From contig JAQGHU010000008.1 in assembly GCA_028291515.1 (NCBI GenBank), positions 1-64,000 on the forward strand: DNA of 64,000 nucleotides. Reading direction: 5' to 3'. Positions 9,934 through 18,198 of the stretch are shown here, in pieces. A program made the translations under genes and the position numbers. The stretch's first letter is position 1, and each line of letters starts with the position of its first letter. A model generated the notes under the pieces. That model was not told the DNA's origin. It searched no databases and saw only the letters and a program-made list of their open reading frames with translations. The stretch is from Schlesneria sp. (GTDB lineage: Bacteria; Planctomycetota; Planctomycetia; Planctomycetales; Planctomycetaceae).

Positions 9934-11028
9934 ATGCGCGATCGACCGTATGTTTCATTTGCCGAAATCAAGCAGCGCGTCCCGATTCCAGATGTACTGG
10001 CCGTGCTGGGCCTCGCCGATCGGTTCACACGAAAAAAGGGGACGCTCACAGGCGTTTGTCCCTTGCCAAATCACCAGCATGGCCCGAGCCCCAATTCCGA
10101 ACCGTTCAAAATCAATCAGCGCGATGGACTGTGGCTCTGGCACTGTTTTGGTGATTGCCAACGCGGAGGTGATGTCATCGAGTTTGTCAAAGCCATGACC
10201 GGATTTGACAACTCTCATGTCCGCTTCTGGTTTGCGGAGCATTTCCCTGATCGACTGACGCTCCAGCAGCCACGCAGAACCGAGAGAGAAACGTCTGAAA
10301 CGTCCGAGGCACCCGCAAAAGAAAAGGCCCCTGCGACTCCCGGCAAGGAAAATTCGCAAGAGGCCCCCACGGCAAGCGCTGCCAACCAAACGATACCGAA
10401 CGACACTTCCCCACTCAAGCCCCTACGTTTCATTTTGAATCTGAACCCGGATGTTCCCTATCTCTTCGAGCGAGGTCTGAAGCCAGAGACGATTCGTCGT
10501 TTCGGAATTGGGCTGTGTCGCAAGGGCTTACTCGCTGGCTACGTGGCGATTCCTGTTTATGACTATCCCCGCCTACCGGGTACCAACCCCGTCGGTTATC
10601 TCGGTCGGTGGCCCGGTGAGCCAGCGGATGCGCGTGGCGACGAAACGGGCCCACTGCGGTACAAGTTCCCGGAAAACTTCCCACGCAATCGAGTCGTCTA
10701 TGGACTCGCAGAGGCTTTGCATGGCACCGAAGGACGGCCGTTGATCATCGTCGAAGGGCCATTTAAGGTCTATCACCTGTTTCAATCCGGATTTCCAAAC
10801 ACCGGAGCAACGTTCGGTGCGTCAGTCAGTGACGAGCAGATTGAAATCCTGGCGGCAACTCGTCGGCCGCTGATTTTGATGTTTGACGGTGACGAGGCTG
10901 GTCAAACGGGAATGCGTTCTGCCGCTGAGCGACTCATCAGTCGGGCATTGGTGCGCGTCGTCAAGCTCGAATCTGGACGACACCCGGACGATCTTTCGCG
11001 CTCGGAGCTGGAAAAAGTTCTTTCCTAA
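9934..11028 (+). CDS. CHC2 zinc-finger/Toprim DNA primase of plasmid type
   Basis: The protein (364 residues) would make RNA primers for element replication. The N-terminal zinc finger has the CHC2 pattern: CPLPNH, then WHCFGDC, then GGDVIEFV. A Ser/Thr/Glu/Pro-rich linker follows (about 115-165). The C-terminal half carries a Toprim domain with the IIVEGPFK glutamate and the LMFDGDEAG aspartates. It lacks a helicase domain, so it is a stand-alone primase. The ATG at 9934 is chosen because AGGAG lies 10 bases upstream; a longer frame starts at 9883. The linker codes partly for the same AAACGTC motif that is repeated around parA. A terminator follows at once. Confidence 0.85.
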   Translation: MRDRPYVSFAEIKQRVPIPDVLAVLGLADRFTRKKGTLTGVCPLPNHQHGPSPNSEPFKINQRDGLWLWHCFGDCQRGGDVIEFVKAMTGFDNSHVRFWFAEHFPDRLTLQQPRRTERETSETSEAPAKEKAPATPGKENSQEAPTASAANQTIPNDTSPLKPLRFILNLNPDVPYLFERGLKPETIRRFGIGLCRKGLLAGYVAIPVYDYPRLPGTNPVGYLGRWPGEPADARGDETGPLRYKFPENFPRNRVVYGLAEALHGTEGRPLIIVEGPFKVYHLFQSGFPNTGATFGASVSDEQIEILAATRRPLILMFDGDEAGQTGMRSAAERLISRALVRVVKLESGRHPDDLSRSELEKVLS

Positions 11029-11037
11029 AACAACAGT

Positions 11038-11066
11038 GCACCGGACTCACGTCCGGTGCTTTTTCA
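11038..11066 (+). terminator. Terminator after the primase gene
   Basis: A perfect 9-bp stem, GCACCGGAC and GTCCGGTGC with a TCAC loop, is followed by TTTTTC. Confidence 0.9.
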
Positions 11067-11423
11067 ATGGCCATCGTGCCGCAAAAGCGACCCGCTACTC
11101 ACGCAGCGGCCCTGGAGACAGCGAGCCGCCCCCGCGAGAAGAATGCCTGGTATCGGCGTCGTATGCCGCTCTCGACACCCCTCCACAACGTTCCCCTCCC
11201 AAAAGAAGTCGTATCGACGGGAACCAAGCAGTGTGCGGTTGCCCAACGTCGCTCAGCGTCGCGGCACCGTCTCAGCATAGCACTCCACAGCCCGACCGCG
11301 CACACGATTTATCGTGGAAAAACAGCAAGATCAGACGTTCAAAACGTTCGGAGCGTTTCACTGCCAGCAGACGTCTGCGACGCTTCCAGCGTTTCGGACT
11401 CCTCCGTGATCCGAACACCTTAG
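11067..11423 (+). CDS. Doubtful small reading frame ahead of the partition region
   Basis: A 118-residue frame begins right after the terminator and runs into the first motif array. Its tail (SDVQNVRSVS, then DASSVSDSS) resembles the tail of the next frame only because both are written by the same repeated DNA motif in the same reading phase. It has no good ribosome site and no recognisable domain. I keep it as a weak call, since the stretch 11060-11480 may be purely regulatory or centromeric DNA. Confidence 0.2.
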   Translation: MAIVPQKRPATHAAALETASRPREKNAWYRRRMPLSTPLHNVPLPKEVVSTGTKQCAVAQRRSASRHRLSIALHSPTAHTIYRGKTARSDVQNVRSVSLPADVCDASSVSDSSVIRTP

Positions 11424-11440
11424 ACGTTTTGGACGTTTTC
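11332..11440. repeat. First array of GACGTTT/AAACGTC-type motifs
   Basis: About eight copies of a core resembling (A/G)ACGTTT occur in about 110 bp, in both orientations, for example CAGACGTTC, AAAACGTTCG, CAGACGTCTG and TTAGACGTTTTGGACGTTTT. The spacing is irregular. The array lies upstream of the parA operon and resembles the clustered binding sites used by RHH-type partition proteins. Confidence 0.6.
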
Positions 11441-11480
11441 CAACCTCCATGTTATCCTGACGGTAGTTATCCACATCACT

Positions 11481-11798
11481 ATGCCGTCACTTCTTCCCCA
11501 TCGCGTCCTCCCCACTGCCTATTTTGTCGATCAGCAAATCGCCTATGTCACCGACAATGATCGCGACGCAGAAGCCTTGAGTTGCCGCGTCGACGGGACT
11601 GTCATTATCAAGCGGGAATTGCCGCGTTCCCCCTCTCGTCAGACGTTTCAGTCACCCAAACGCTCGGGACGCTCAAACGTTCGAAACGTCTCACCGACAG
11701 CAGACGTTTCCGGCGTTTCGGAATCCGAAACGTTTCAGTACGTCTCAGACGCCCCCGACATTTCAAACGTCTCAGACGTTTCCACACTCGACCTATGA
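11481..11798 (+). CDS. Hypothetical protein translationally coupled to parA
   Basis: The frame encodes 105 residues and its TGA overlaps the parA ATG in an ATGA junction, which argues for a real, coupled gene. The first 50 residues (MPSLLPHRVLPTAYFVDQ and on) look globular but match no family I know. The second half is low-complexity and rich in NVS, DVS and VSD, because the DNA here is the second motif array. The protein tail and the DNA repeat are thus the same sequence. It could be a cis-acting site that happens to be translated. Confidence 0.45.
   Translation: MPSLLPHRVLPTAYFVDQQIAYVTDNDRDAEALSCRVDGTVIIKRELPRSPSRQTFQSPKRSGRSNVRNVSPTADVSGVSESETFQYVSDAPDISNVSDVSTLDL
11639..11783. repeat. 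Second array of GACGTTT/AAACGTC-type motifs, abutting parA
   Basis: At least ten motif copies occur in about 145 bp, often as TCAGACGTTTC or its reverse GAAACGTCT, ending 12 bp before the parA start. Together with the array at 11332 it flanks the small coupled gene. This is the expected position of a type Ib partition centromere and autoregulatory operator. Confidence 0.65.
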
Positions 11799-12595
11799 CG
11801 CGGCGGATTGCTTGGCTCAATGAAAAAGGGGGGAGCGGGAAGTCCACGAGTGCGTTGAATCTCTCTGCCAATCTCGCGTCACGGTTCGGGCAACGAGTGC
11901 TGCTGATTGACGTTGATCATCAAGCCAATATCACGGCCGTACTGACGCGGGGGCACACGGCGGAGAAAACGCTCACGGACGTCTTCTTGAACGACGTGCC
12001 AGTGGAACAAGCGGTCTTCCAGACGCATGTTTTGAACCTCGATTTGCTGCCTGCGGATTCCGCACTGGCGGACGTCAATGTCGCGATGGCCGATACCGGC
12101 AACCGCTTGGGGCTCGGGCGAGAACTGCGACTCAAGCGCGCGCTGGCTCCGATCGAGAAGAACTACGACTTCGTGATTGTGGACACGGGGCCCCAGCGAA
12201 CGCTGCTGAATATCAACGTGCTCAACTATGTCGACGAGGTTTTCGTGCCGATCGACCCCGGCTATTGGAGCATCATGGGGGTGCAACACTTGGAAAAGCT
12301 GGTGGAACAAATTCGCCTGCACATGGAGCATGACACACTGCGTATCGGTGGAGTGCTGCTGACGAAGGTGCAGAAGACCAACGTGGCCCGGGAAGTGGAG
12401 CAGCAAGTCCGAGAATACTTCGGCGAGCAGGTGTTTCGCACGGCGATCCCGCTCAATGTCAAAGTCGAAGAAGCTCACAGCCGGGGAATCTCCGTGTTGG
12501 ACTACTCGCCTGACAGCGCCGGGGCAGTGGCCTACCTGGAGTTCACTAAAGAAGTCTTATTCCATGCAGCCGACACGGAAAACCGGATTGGGTGA
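11795..12595 (+). CDS. parA: ParA-family partition ATPase
   Basis: The 266-residue ATPase has the deviant Walker A KGGSGKST at residues 11-18 and an IDVDHQANIT switch region. It then has FVIVDTGPQ at the Walker B position. It lacks an N-terminal DNA-binding domain, so it belongs to the short (type Ib-like) class that works with a small DNA-binding partner. Its start overlaps the stop of the preceding frame by 4 bp and its end overlaps the RHH gene by 32 bp. With the motif arrays and the replication genes downstream it should segregate the element when it is extrachromosomal, or stabilise it in the chromosome. Confidence 0.9.
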   Translation: MTRRIAWLNEKGGSGKSTSALNLSANLASRFGQRVLLIDVDHQANITAVLTRGHTAEKTLTDVFLNDVPVEQAVFQTHVLNLDLLPADSALADVNVAMADTGNRLGLGRELRLKRALAPIEKNYDFVIVDTGPQRTLLNINVLNYVDEVFVPIDPGYWSIMGVQHLEKLVEQIRLHMEHDTLRIGGVLLTKVQKTNVAREVEQQVREYFGEQVFRTAIPLNVKVEEAHSRGISVLDYSPDSAGAVAYLEFTKEVLFHAADTENRIG

Positions 12596-12926
12596 CTCGC
12601 TGCTCTTGCGGCGTACGGAGGAACCGGCACCAGAGGCGTCGGCGGTCTCTGCAGACGTTCCGATGGCCAGCGTCAGTCCCGCGCCGGAGTCTGAGCCCAC
12701 CGTACCGGTAGTGACCCCAATAGAACCCGTTTTGCCGCGAACCACGTCCACAAAGAAACGAAAGGAACAACTCGTCTTGCGAGATCGCAGTACGTTGTAT
12801 CTGGAACGATCCGTCAATGAACAATTGCGATTGGTGGCTCGCATTGAAGGTCGCGAACGATCCGAGGTGGCCACGGATATCCTGCGAAAGTACCTGCCCA
12901 AGTATCGCATTGAGCGGGAAGAATAG
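12564..12926 (+). CDS. parB: Small ribbon-helix-helix-like partner of ParA
   Basis: The 120-residue protein has a disordered Pro/Glu-rich N-terminal half. Its C-terminal domain (about 65-120) has the pattern of a ribbon-helix-helix fold: a strand RSTLYLER, a helix VNEQLRLVARIEG, a turn, and a helix RSEVATDILRKYL. It is the natural candidate for the centromere-binding protein that reads the GACGTTT-type arrays. The start ATG lies inside parA, a common arrangement for coupled partners. The parB name describes the role and does not imply homology to large ParB proteins. Confidence 0.65.
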   Translation: MQPTRKTGLGDSLLLRRTEEPAPEASAVSADVPMASVSPAPESEPTVPVVTPIEPVLPRTTSTKKRKEQLVLRDRSTLYLERSVNEQLRLVARIEGRERSEVATDILRKYLPKYRIEREE

Positions 12927-13219
12927 GGGAGCAAACGTCGCCATTCGCGACGCTCACAAAACGCCTCGATTCAATGGCCATAAATCACGCTCCCAGGCTG
13001 TTCAGGATCGCCCAGGTGCGTTCTTTGATGCGGTCAGACAACTTTGTACCTTCCCATGGTTGTTGCACGCATTCTGCACGCGCTCAAGAACGGATCCACA
13101 ACGGCACACCGACGCTTGAGCAATTGCTGGCCAGTGCCGCGAAGCCTGTTTCTGAAATGCCGAATAGCTGCTACTGTTCGTCGAGTTTTTTCGTTTTGCG
13201 GGGCCGCGAGTTGAGAGCG

Positions 13220-13444
13220 ATGGCGAAGACAATTGTCAGAAAACAAAGTGACTGGGCGTTCTACTGGGTCGTCATCACGGACGATAGCAGGATGATCGCA
13301 CAGTCCCCGAATACATACGCAACCAGCGAAGAGGCATTTACCATGGCACGCGGTAACGTCCGTCTTGGTGAAGACGTCATTGACGAGACAAGTGTGGCGA
13401 TTCCCCGCCCATCACAAAGCAGCACACATCCAACGATGGATTGA
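13220..13444 (+). CDS. Small protein resembling the YegP/DUF1508 fold
   Basis: The 74-residue product (MAKTIVRKQSDWAFYWVV and on) shows the short strand-helix pattern of DUF1508-type proteins. A W-x-FYWVV strand leads to a turn with ITDDSRMIAQSPNTYATSEEAF and a helix. These proteins bind nothing known. A longer upstream frame exists, but the segment before this ATG looks non-coding. The 293 bp between the RHH gene and this start hold no other recognisable gene. Confidence 0.4.
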   Translation: MAKTIVRKQSDWAFYWVVITDDSRMIAQSPNTYATSEEAFTMARGNVRLGEDVIDETSVAIPRPSQSSTHPTMD

Positions 13445-13520
13445 TCATCTTTTTGCGATCAGCGTTAAATGGCTGATTTGCGACCGACACGCCGCACCCG
13501 CTCATCCGCAGGTTGTAGGC

Positions 13521-13586
13521 GTGTACTTGGAACCGAGAAACCGTGTACCTCGTCCCGAGGAACCGTGTACTTGGAACCGAGTCCAA
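13521..13586. repeat. Three 22-bp iterons (candidate replication origin)
   Basis: GTGTAC begins at 13521, 13543 and 13565, an exact 22-bp period. The first and third units share GTGTACTTGGAACCGAG; the middle unit is GTGTACCTCGTCCCGAGGAA and differs in the centre. The units also contain a CCGAG core. An array with a two-helical-turn period directly upstream of a replication initiator is typical of iteron-controlled plasmids. The rest of 13445-13750 holds no gene that I can support. Confidence 0.8.
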
Positions 13587-13750
13587 TTTGCAGTCGATGG
13601 CTGCGTTGAGCCACCAATTGGGCGTTGGCACGGCCGACATTCTTTATATTCTCTTTATTACTCCGGTGAGCCAAGCATGACCCTGTGGAAAACGATTTCT
13701 GACCGGCGCGGTATGCTGGGGGAACAGATGTCTCACGACATCGAATCCCT

Positions 13751-15271
13751 ATGCCTTCCATCCTCGATGAATCCAAACCGACCTTCGCCGCCACATCATT
13801 GGCAGAGCGGCCGACAATCGTGGCCGAGGCGAACTTCCTTCGATTACCTCTGTTCGCGTTGCACACTAAAGGGCTCAAGCAACTCGACGGCTTTGAATGT
13901 CGGGGGACGACGACGCGCGACGACAAGACCTGGGAGTTTCTCTTTCGAACGGCCCGCAGCACGGCCACGCTCTATCCGGGATTGCTGTCTCGATCCGTTC
14001 ATTTGGCATTCTTGGGGATTGTCACGGAGAACGGATTGCCCTTTGCCAACCCCGTGACTTGGACGTGGCGCAATCTCTGTGTCCGGCTGGGCGTCCAACC
14101 ATCGGGGCAGATGGTGCAGCACCTGAAGGAGGCTGTCGAAGCCACGGCCGGGCTGACGATCTACAGCCAAGACGCCTTGTATTCCAAACCGGCGGGGCAA
14201 CGACTCAACACCCGCAAGGCGATGCACCTTTACGAAACCGTGGTCTTCGTCAACGAAACACTGCCAGATGGCCGCACGGCTGACACCAACTATCTCTGGC
14301 TCAGTGGCTGGTATCTCGACAACCTCAACGCCTTGTTCACGGCCCCGCTCGATCACGAACTGTGGCGGTATCTCGACAAACGGAGTCCGATTGCCAGTCG
14401 ACTATACGAATTCCTGCTCATTAACTTTCACGGCGGTATGCCGCAATTGCAGATCAATTATCCGCGACTGGCGCAGTTCCTGCCCGTCCGTCAGGAGCGG
14501 TACCTGTCCGACGCTCGCAAGCAATTTGAACCCGCCTTCAAATTACTTACGGAAACTCGTGTCACCGAGTCCGTGACGTGGCACAAACGGCGTGAGGACG
14601 TGGCCCAACTGAGATTTACGCGAGGGGCACGGTTGCTCCGTGGGAGAAAAGGGGAGATCGGTTCACTTCAACCTAACCGCGCCACTACGGCATTAGTCTC
14701 GGTGAGGGAAGTCCGGCGGACGCCGGAACAGGATCTTGTTCGCGAATTCTACCGCCAGTGGACAGGTCGTACCGATCAACAACCCCATTCCGCAGACTTG
14801 ACTCTCGCCAAGCGCATCCTCGTCGACTATGGCCGCTCCCAAGCCAAAGCCCTGCTGCCATCGGTGATCGAACAACTCAAACGCTACTGGCCAGGGGCCA
14901 AGACTTTCGTCGCGGTGGAACAGTACATCGCCGCCGCCGCTGAATCGCATGATCGGCAGCAGCGACGAGACCGGCGGCGTCAGCAACAACAGGAGACGGA
15001 ACGCCAGACCATGGAACAGGCGGAACGTCAAGCTGCGGAGCGTCAACAACTCGAAGCGAGTTGGCAACCGATCTGGGAGCAGTTGCCGGTGGGGAAGCAG
15101 GCTGCGATTCGCGACCGCGTGCTGAGTGTCCATCCGTTCCTGCGACATATGCCGCACGAATTGCAGTTTCGCTGTCTCCAAGAACTGGCCAGCCAGGGCG
15201 TCGAACGGGGCGATGCCGCTCCTGAGAGAGGGGAGAACCCCTTGCGAACGGCACGCAATCCACAGCTATGA
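13751..15271 (+). CDS. Plasmid replication initiator protein
   Basis: The 506-residue protein resembles RepA/TrfA-like initiators of broad-host-range plasmids. Residues about 25-260 form two winged-helix-like units with typical segments such as FLFRTARSTATLYPGLLSRS, HELWRYLDKRSPIASRLYEFL and LPVRQERYLSDARKQ. A second part (about 315-400) has helices and is followed by a Gln/Arg-rich coiled coil (about 395-440). It lies just after the 22-bp iterons, which it should bind. It overlaps the next gene by an ATGA junction. There is no strong ribosome site at the chosen ATG, so translation may depend on an upstream frame. Confidence 0.75.
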   Translation: MPSILDESKPTFAATSLAERPTIVAEANFLRLPLFALHTKGLKQLDGFECRGTTTRDDKTWEFLFRTARSTATLYPGLLSRSVHLAFLGIVTENGLPFANPVTWTWRNLCVRLGVQPSGQMVQHLKEAVEATAGLTIYSQDALYSKPAGQRLNTRKAMHLYETVVFVNETLPDGRTADTNYLWLSGWYLDNLNALFTAPLDHELWRYLDKRSPIASRLYEFLLINFHGGMPQLQINYPRLAQFLPVRQERYLSDARKQFEPAFKLLTETRVTESVTWHKRREDVAQLRFTRGARLLRGRKGEIGSLQPNRATTALVSVREVRRTPEQDLVREFYRQWTGRTDQQPHSADLTLAKRILVDYGRSQAKALLPSVIEQLKRYWPGAKTFVAVEQYIAAAAESHDRQQRRDRRRQQQQETERQTMEQAERQAAERQQLEASWQPIWEQLPVGKQAAIRDRVLSVHPFLRHMPHELQFRCLQELASQGVERGDAAPERGENPLRTARNPQL

Positions 15272-16689
15272 CGGAACCGCTCAAAAACGGCCAGGTAGAC
15301 CCACAACTACGACGTCGTCCTGGGGTGGCAGTGGCCAGCCCCAGGTCGACTGCGGCGGGCGCATTTCCTCGCGGGAGCGAGGACTCCGGGTCGGCAGGTG
15401 CCGTCCCTCCGGGGTTCGCAGGGCTCACCCAATCCACCCACCGCAGTCGACCTAGCGGACGACGTCGAACGGCCACCGGTGAAACAGCGACGTGGAACAG
15501 TTCTGACGGCTCTTCGAACGGCACTGGAAACGACTCCACGGCACCAACGAGTAGGGGAGAGAAGACCCGCCTGCGGACGGGATGGGAGTTGCCCGAGTTG
15601 ATCCGCCCGCTGCCGGTTCGCGAACGACGTTGTGCCCGCACGCCACGGCTGCAACATCATCAACCGGCCATCGTGGAGTACGTGTACTTGTCGCGATTCG
15701 CCACCGCATCCCAGGTGCAGCGTCGGTTTCCCAACTGGCTGCGAACAGCTCGTACGACGCAGTGGCAATTGGCCAACCTTGTCCAACTGGGGTTCTTGGC
15801 CACGACGCCGGTTCGGTCGACGTCACCAAATTTTCCCTTCGTCTATTTTGCGACCGGCAGGGGCGTGCGACTCATCAATGACACCTACGCCGCTCACAAC
15901 CTCGACACGACGTATCCTGTCGGCGAGGGCCGGAAGGCCAGTGGTGTCGCCGTGGACAGCATCCTGCATGAACTCTTGCTGACTGAGTTGGAACTGGCCG
16001 TGCGACTGACGGTGGAATCGCGAGATGACTTGAAGCTGCTGGCTACGGAGCGGCGCTACTACCGTCGAGATCGTCAATTGCGGTTCTACCAAGCCGGAAG
16101 GACACGTCGAGTGATCCCGGATGCAGGGTTCATGATCCGCGTAGGGAAGGCTGATTTAGCAACGTCGCAAAATAATTCTTTGGCGACAATGCTGAATTTT
16201 GTGGAGTTAGATAACGGCACCATGCCCCCCGGCCGGGTCTTGGAGAAACTACAGCAATACGCCGCCTGGGCCGAATCCGAGTCGGGACAGAAATATTTGC
16301 AGCTAACTTATTCTCGACACAGCGTGCCGGTTCCTCAGTCAGGATTCCGACTGTTGATTGTGGTTCACGACAAGCAACGGCCCGACGGTGACGAATCGCG
16401 GCTGGCGGCGCTGTTTCAGCAGGCGTTGGAACTTTCCCCCGCCATGCGAGATCGATTGTGGTTTGCGACGGCAACCGATCTAAAAGAACAGCAGTTCTAT
16501 TCCCCTCCCTTGGCTGGTGAAATCTGGTATCGGGCACGGGACGCCAAAAGCTGGCAGCAAGAATATCGCCGTCTGCCGGAACAGAAAGCGAACGGAATTC
16601 GCCGCCGGTTTGTGGCGGGTCAGCTTCGGTCACTCCCCCACCATCCCCTGTTTCCCAAGGAGACAGCACTCACTGAAGTGAGTCTTTGA
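15268..16689 (+). CDS. Replication-relaxation family protein (copy 1)
   Basis: The first 110 residues are a disordered Ser/Gly/Arg-rich extension. After that the protein follows the Replic_Relax family layout: a winged-helix segment (VEYVYLSRFATASQVQRRF), a wing ending in FVYFATGRGVRLI, then a mixed core with ERRYYRRDRQLRFY, a FVELDNGTMPPGRVLEKLQQY strand-helix pair and a RLLIVVHD strand. The core resembles an endonuclease fold with the E-L-D and K residues in place. Members are found on plasmids of Actinobacteria and Planctomycetes near replication genes. It is coupled to the initiator gene by a 4-bp overlap. A paralogue lies at the other end of the element. Confidence 0.7.
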   Translation: MTEPLKNGQVDPQLRRRPGVAVASPRSTAAGAFPRGSEDSGSAGAVPPGFAGLTQSTHRSRPSGRRRTATGETATWNSSDGSSNGTGNDSTAPTSRGEKTRLRTGWELPELIRPLPVRERRCARTPRLQHHQPAIVEYVYLSRFATASQVQRRFPNWLRTARTTQWQLANLVQLGFLATTPVRSTSPNFPFVYFATGRGVRLINDTYAAHNLDTTYPVGEGRKASGVAVDSILHELLLTELELAVRLTVESRDDLKLLATERRYYRRDRQLRFYQAGRTRRVIPDAGFMIRVGKADLATSQNNSLATMLNFVELDNGTMPPGRVLEKLQQYAAWAESESGQKYLQLTYSRHSVPVPQSGFRLLIVVHDKQRPDGDESRLAALFQQALELSPAMRDRLWFATATDLKEQQFYSPPLAGEIWYRARDAKSWQQEYRRLPEQKANGIRRRFVAGQLRSLPHHPLFPKETALTEVSL

Positions 16690-16740
16690 CGATCTGACGC
16701 TGGTGGAACCGGAGCGGCCTACCTCCGGCGATTTAGACGG

Positions 16741-17223
16741 TCACAGGCTTGAGATCAGGATCTGCCGCAAGTCCTGCTTTGATTCGTACGCCGACATGAG
16801 CGGCGTCTTCATCTTCGACAACATTCCCAGAATGAACGGAGATGGCCTTTCAGTCTTCTCATAGACAGCAATGACCTGCTTATTCCTCTCGAATGCGATT
16901 CCCAGCTCCGCGCCCATCCCACTGGACGCTTCACCGATAAAGGCCACAATGACATCTGCCGCCAACACGGCTGCGTAATCTTTAACGAAAACATCAACCG
17001 GCGACATCCCTGAATGGTGTACCGGATCACTGGTCTTGTGCGGCAAATAGGCGATGAAACCGCAACTCTCGCAAACGTCGGCGGCGAATTCATACAACTC
17101 GCGAGCGGTTGTGAGATCGCCAGCCGAATGCAGGGCTCCGCACACGTACACTCGGCGAGCAAGAACTGGCCGTTCGCCCACGTCCGTGTCGCGCGCTTGG
17201 CTACTTGATTCGACGATGCTCAT
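16741..17223 (-). CDS. Nucleoside 2-deoxyribosyltransferase-like N-glycosidase
   Basis: The 160-residue protein has the family's Rossmann-like core. It opens with RVYVCGALHS, continues with TARELYEFAADVCESCGF, and carries ADVIVAFIGEASSGMGAELGIAFERN. In that last segment the Glu of AELG is the expected nucleophile. Relatives either swap bases between deoxyribosides or hydrolyse nucleoside monophosphates. In the mildiomycin and bacimethrin pathways a member of this family cleaves hydroxymethyl-CMP made by a thymidylate-synthase homologue, and such a homologue is encoded two genes upstream. The ATG at 17223 is preferred over an upstream start. It overlaps the previous gene by 23 bp and is the last gene of a four-gene operon. 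Confidence 0.75.
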   Translation of the reverse strand: MSIVESSSQARDTDVGERPVLARRVYVCGALHSAGDLTTARELYEFAADVCESCGFIAYLPHKTSDPVHHSGMSPVDVFVKDYAAVLAADVIVAFIGEASSGMGAELGIAFERNKQVIAVYEKTERPSPFILGMLSKMKTPLMSAYESKQDLRQILISSL

Positions 17224-18187
17224 GCAAAAAGTGTAACAGCCACCGACACAACTCTGCAACTCGTTGCAACGCGACTATGCCGCACCACCCTGCGCCTAAC
17301 GCCGCCAAAAGGATCACAACGACAATCCACCAGGAGCTTGCGATTGCCGCAGCGGCGGCTTGAAGATTCGTCGCGAAATCCGGCATTTGCATGGTGGCCA
17401 ATGCGACAGACAGAGCCACACCGCCGAACGTTGCACAAATCAGGTAGATGCCGAACATCACGATTTGGTTCGACCCTGACTCCACTGCGGCCAGCCGTTG
17501 CTTGGAACGCCGCAACATGCCAGTAAACCGCCGCATTTCTTGCTTGGCTTCCTGAAGTTCAGATTTCACATCAGCCATGTTACGAAAGAAAATCAAGCCT
17601 ACATCCCCAGGGCCTTTGTTGGAAAGGAATTGTTCCTGCAGCGACTCGAAACCGCCGCTCGGGACATCAATCTTTTCGTTTGGTGCAGTAACGTACGAAA
17701 ACTGAATCGAAGCAATCCGTTCATTCCCGGGCTTCATCACCACCGGCCCTGGCCCCATATTGGCGAGCAGAAAATGAAGACGCTGATCATTCTTCGGAAA
17801 CCAGTTATTGCCATGCTGCTCTAGACCATATCCAGGGTCCACAAAACCACCGGTCAGAGTCAGGACTCCTTTGGCCGCCAGTGCGAATTTCGGCGCGATG
17901 TGCCCCGAGACATTCCAGGGCAGGCAAAGTCGTTCCTTGGTAGACACAAAGGCCACATCCCCTGGCAGCAGAATTACGTTTTCGTTTCGGTGCTCATCCA
18001 CAGCATAATACCGGCCCGAGGGATGGCGAGGCCGATCTGGAACAACAATGACATCCGTGGCCATTGTTAAATCGTAGCAGGCCGCTCGAACATTGTCGGG
18101 GCTCCACGTCATAGGTTTGAACACTTGATTGCCTGTGAGCAACTGGAGAATCTGCTCGTGCCCAAGAAGGGTGCCTGGTTTGGACAT
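17201..18187 (-). CDS. Membrane-anchored dCTP-deaminase/dUTPase-fold protein
   Basis: Residues about 1-200 follow the dCTP deaminase/dUTPase fold: FVSTKERLCLPWNVSGHIA, then a GGFVDPGY segment equal to the vdPGf-x-G motif, then MKPGNERIASIQF equal to the mriaQl-f strand. The usual R-S-S-x-A-R motif is replaced by PKFALAAKG, so activity is uncertain. A short coiled coil (about 205-240) leads to two membrane segments (about 245-268 and 285-310) and a basic tail. A membrane-tethered version is unusual. dCTP deaminases are known antiphage enzymes, but this protein might only sense nucleotides. The ATG at 18187 is preferred to the GTG one codon upstream. It follows the thymidylate-synthase homologue by 11 bp. 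Confidence 0.7.
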   Translation of the reverse strand: MSKPGTLLGHEQILQLLTGNQVFKPMTWSPDNVRAACYDLTMATDVIVVPDRPRHPSGRYYAVDEHRNENVILLPGDVAFVSTKERLCLPWNVSGHIAPKFALAAKGVLTLTGGFVDPGYGLEQHGNNWFPKNDQRLHFLLANMGPGPVVMKPGNERIASIQFSYVTAPNEKIDVPSGGFESLQEQFLSNKGPGDVGLIFFRNMADVKSELQEAKQEMRRFTGMLRRSKQRLAAVESGSNQIVMFGIYLICATFGGVALSVALATMQMPDFATNLQAAAAAIASSWWIVVVILLAALGAGWCGIVALQRVAELCRWLLHFLHEHRRIK

Positions 18188-18198
18188 CACTCGAAATC

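Noticed and set aside
9756-10049. Longer N-terminus of the STAND protein
   Set aside because: The extra 98 codons overlap the divergent primase start and show no protein-like pattern; the nuclease domain begins after ATG 9755.
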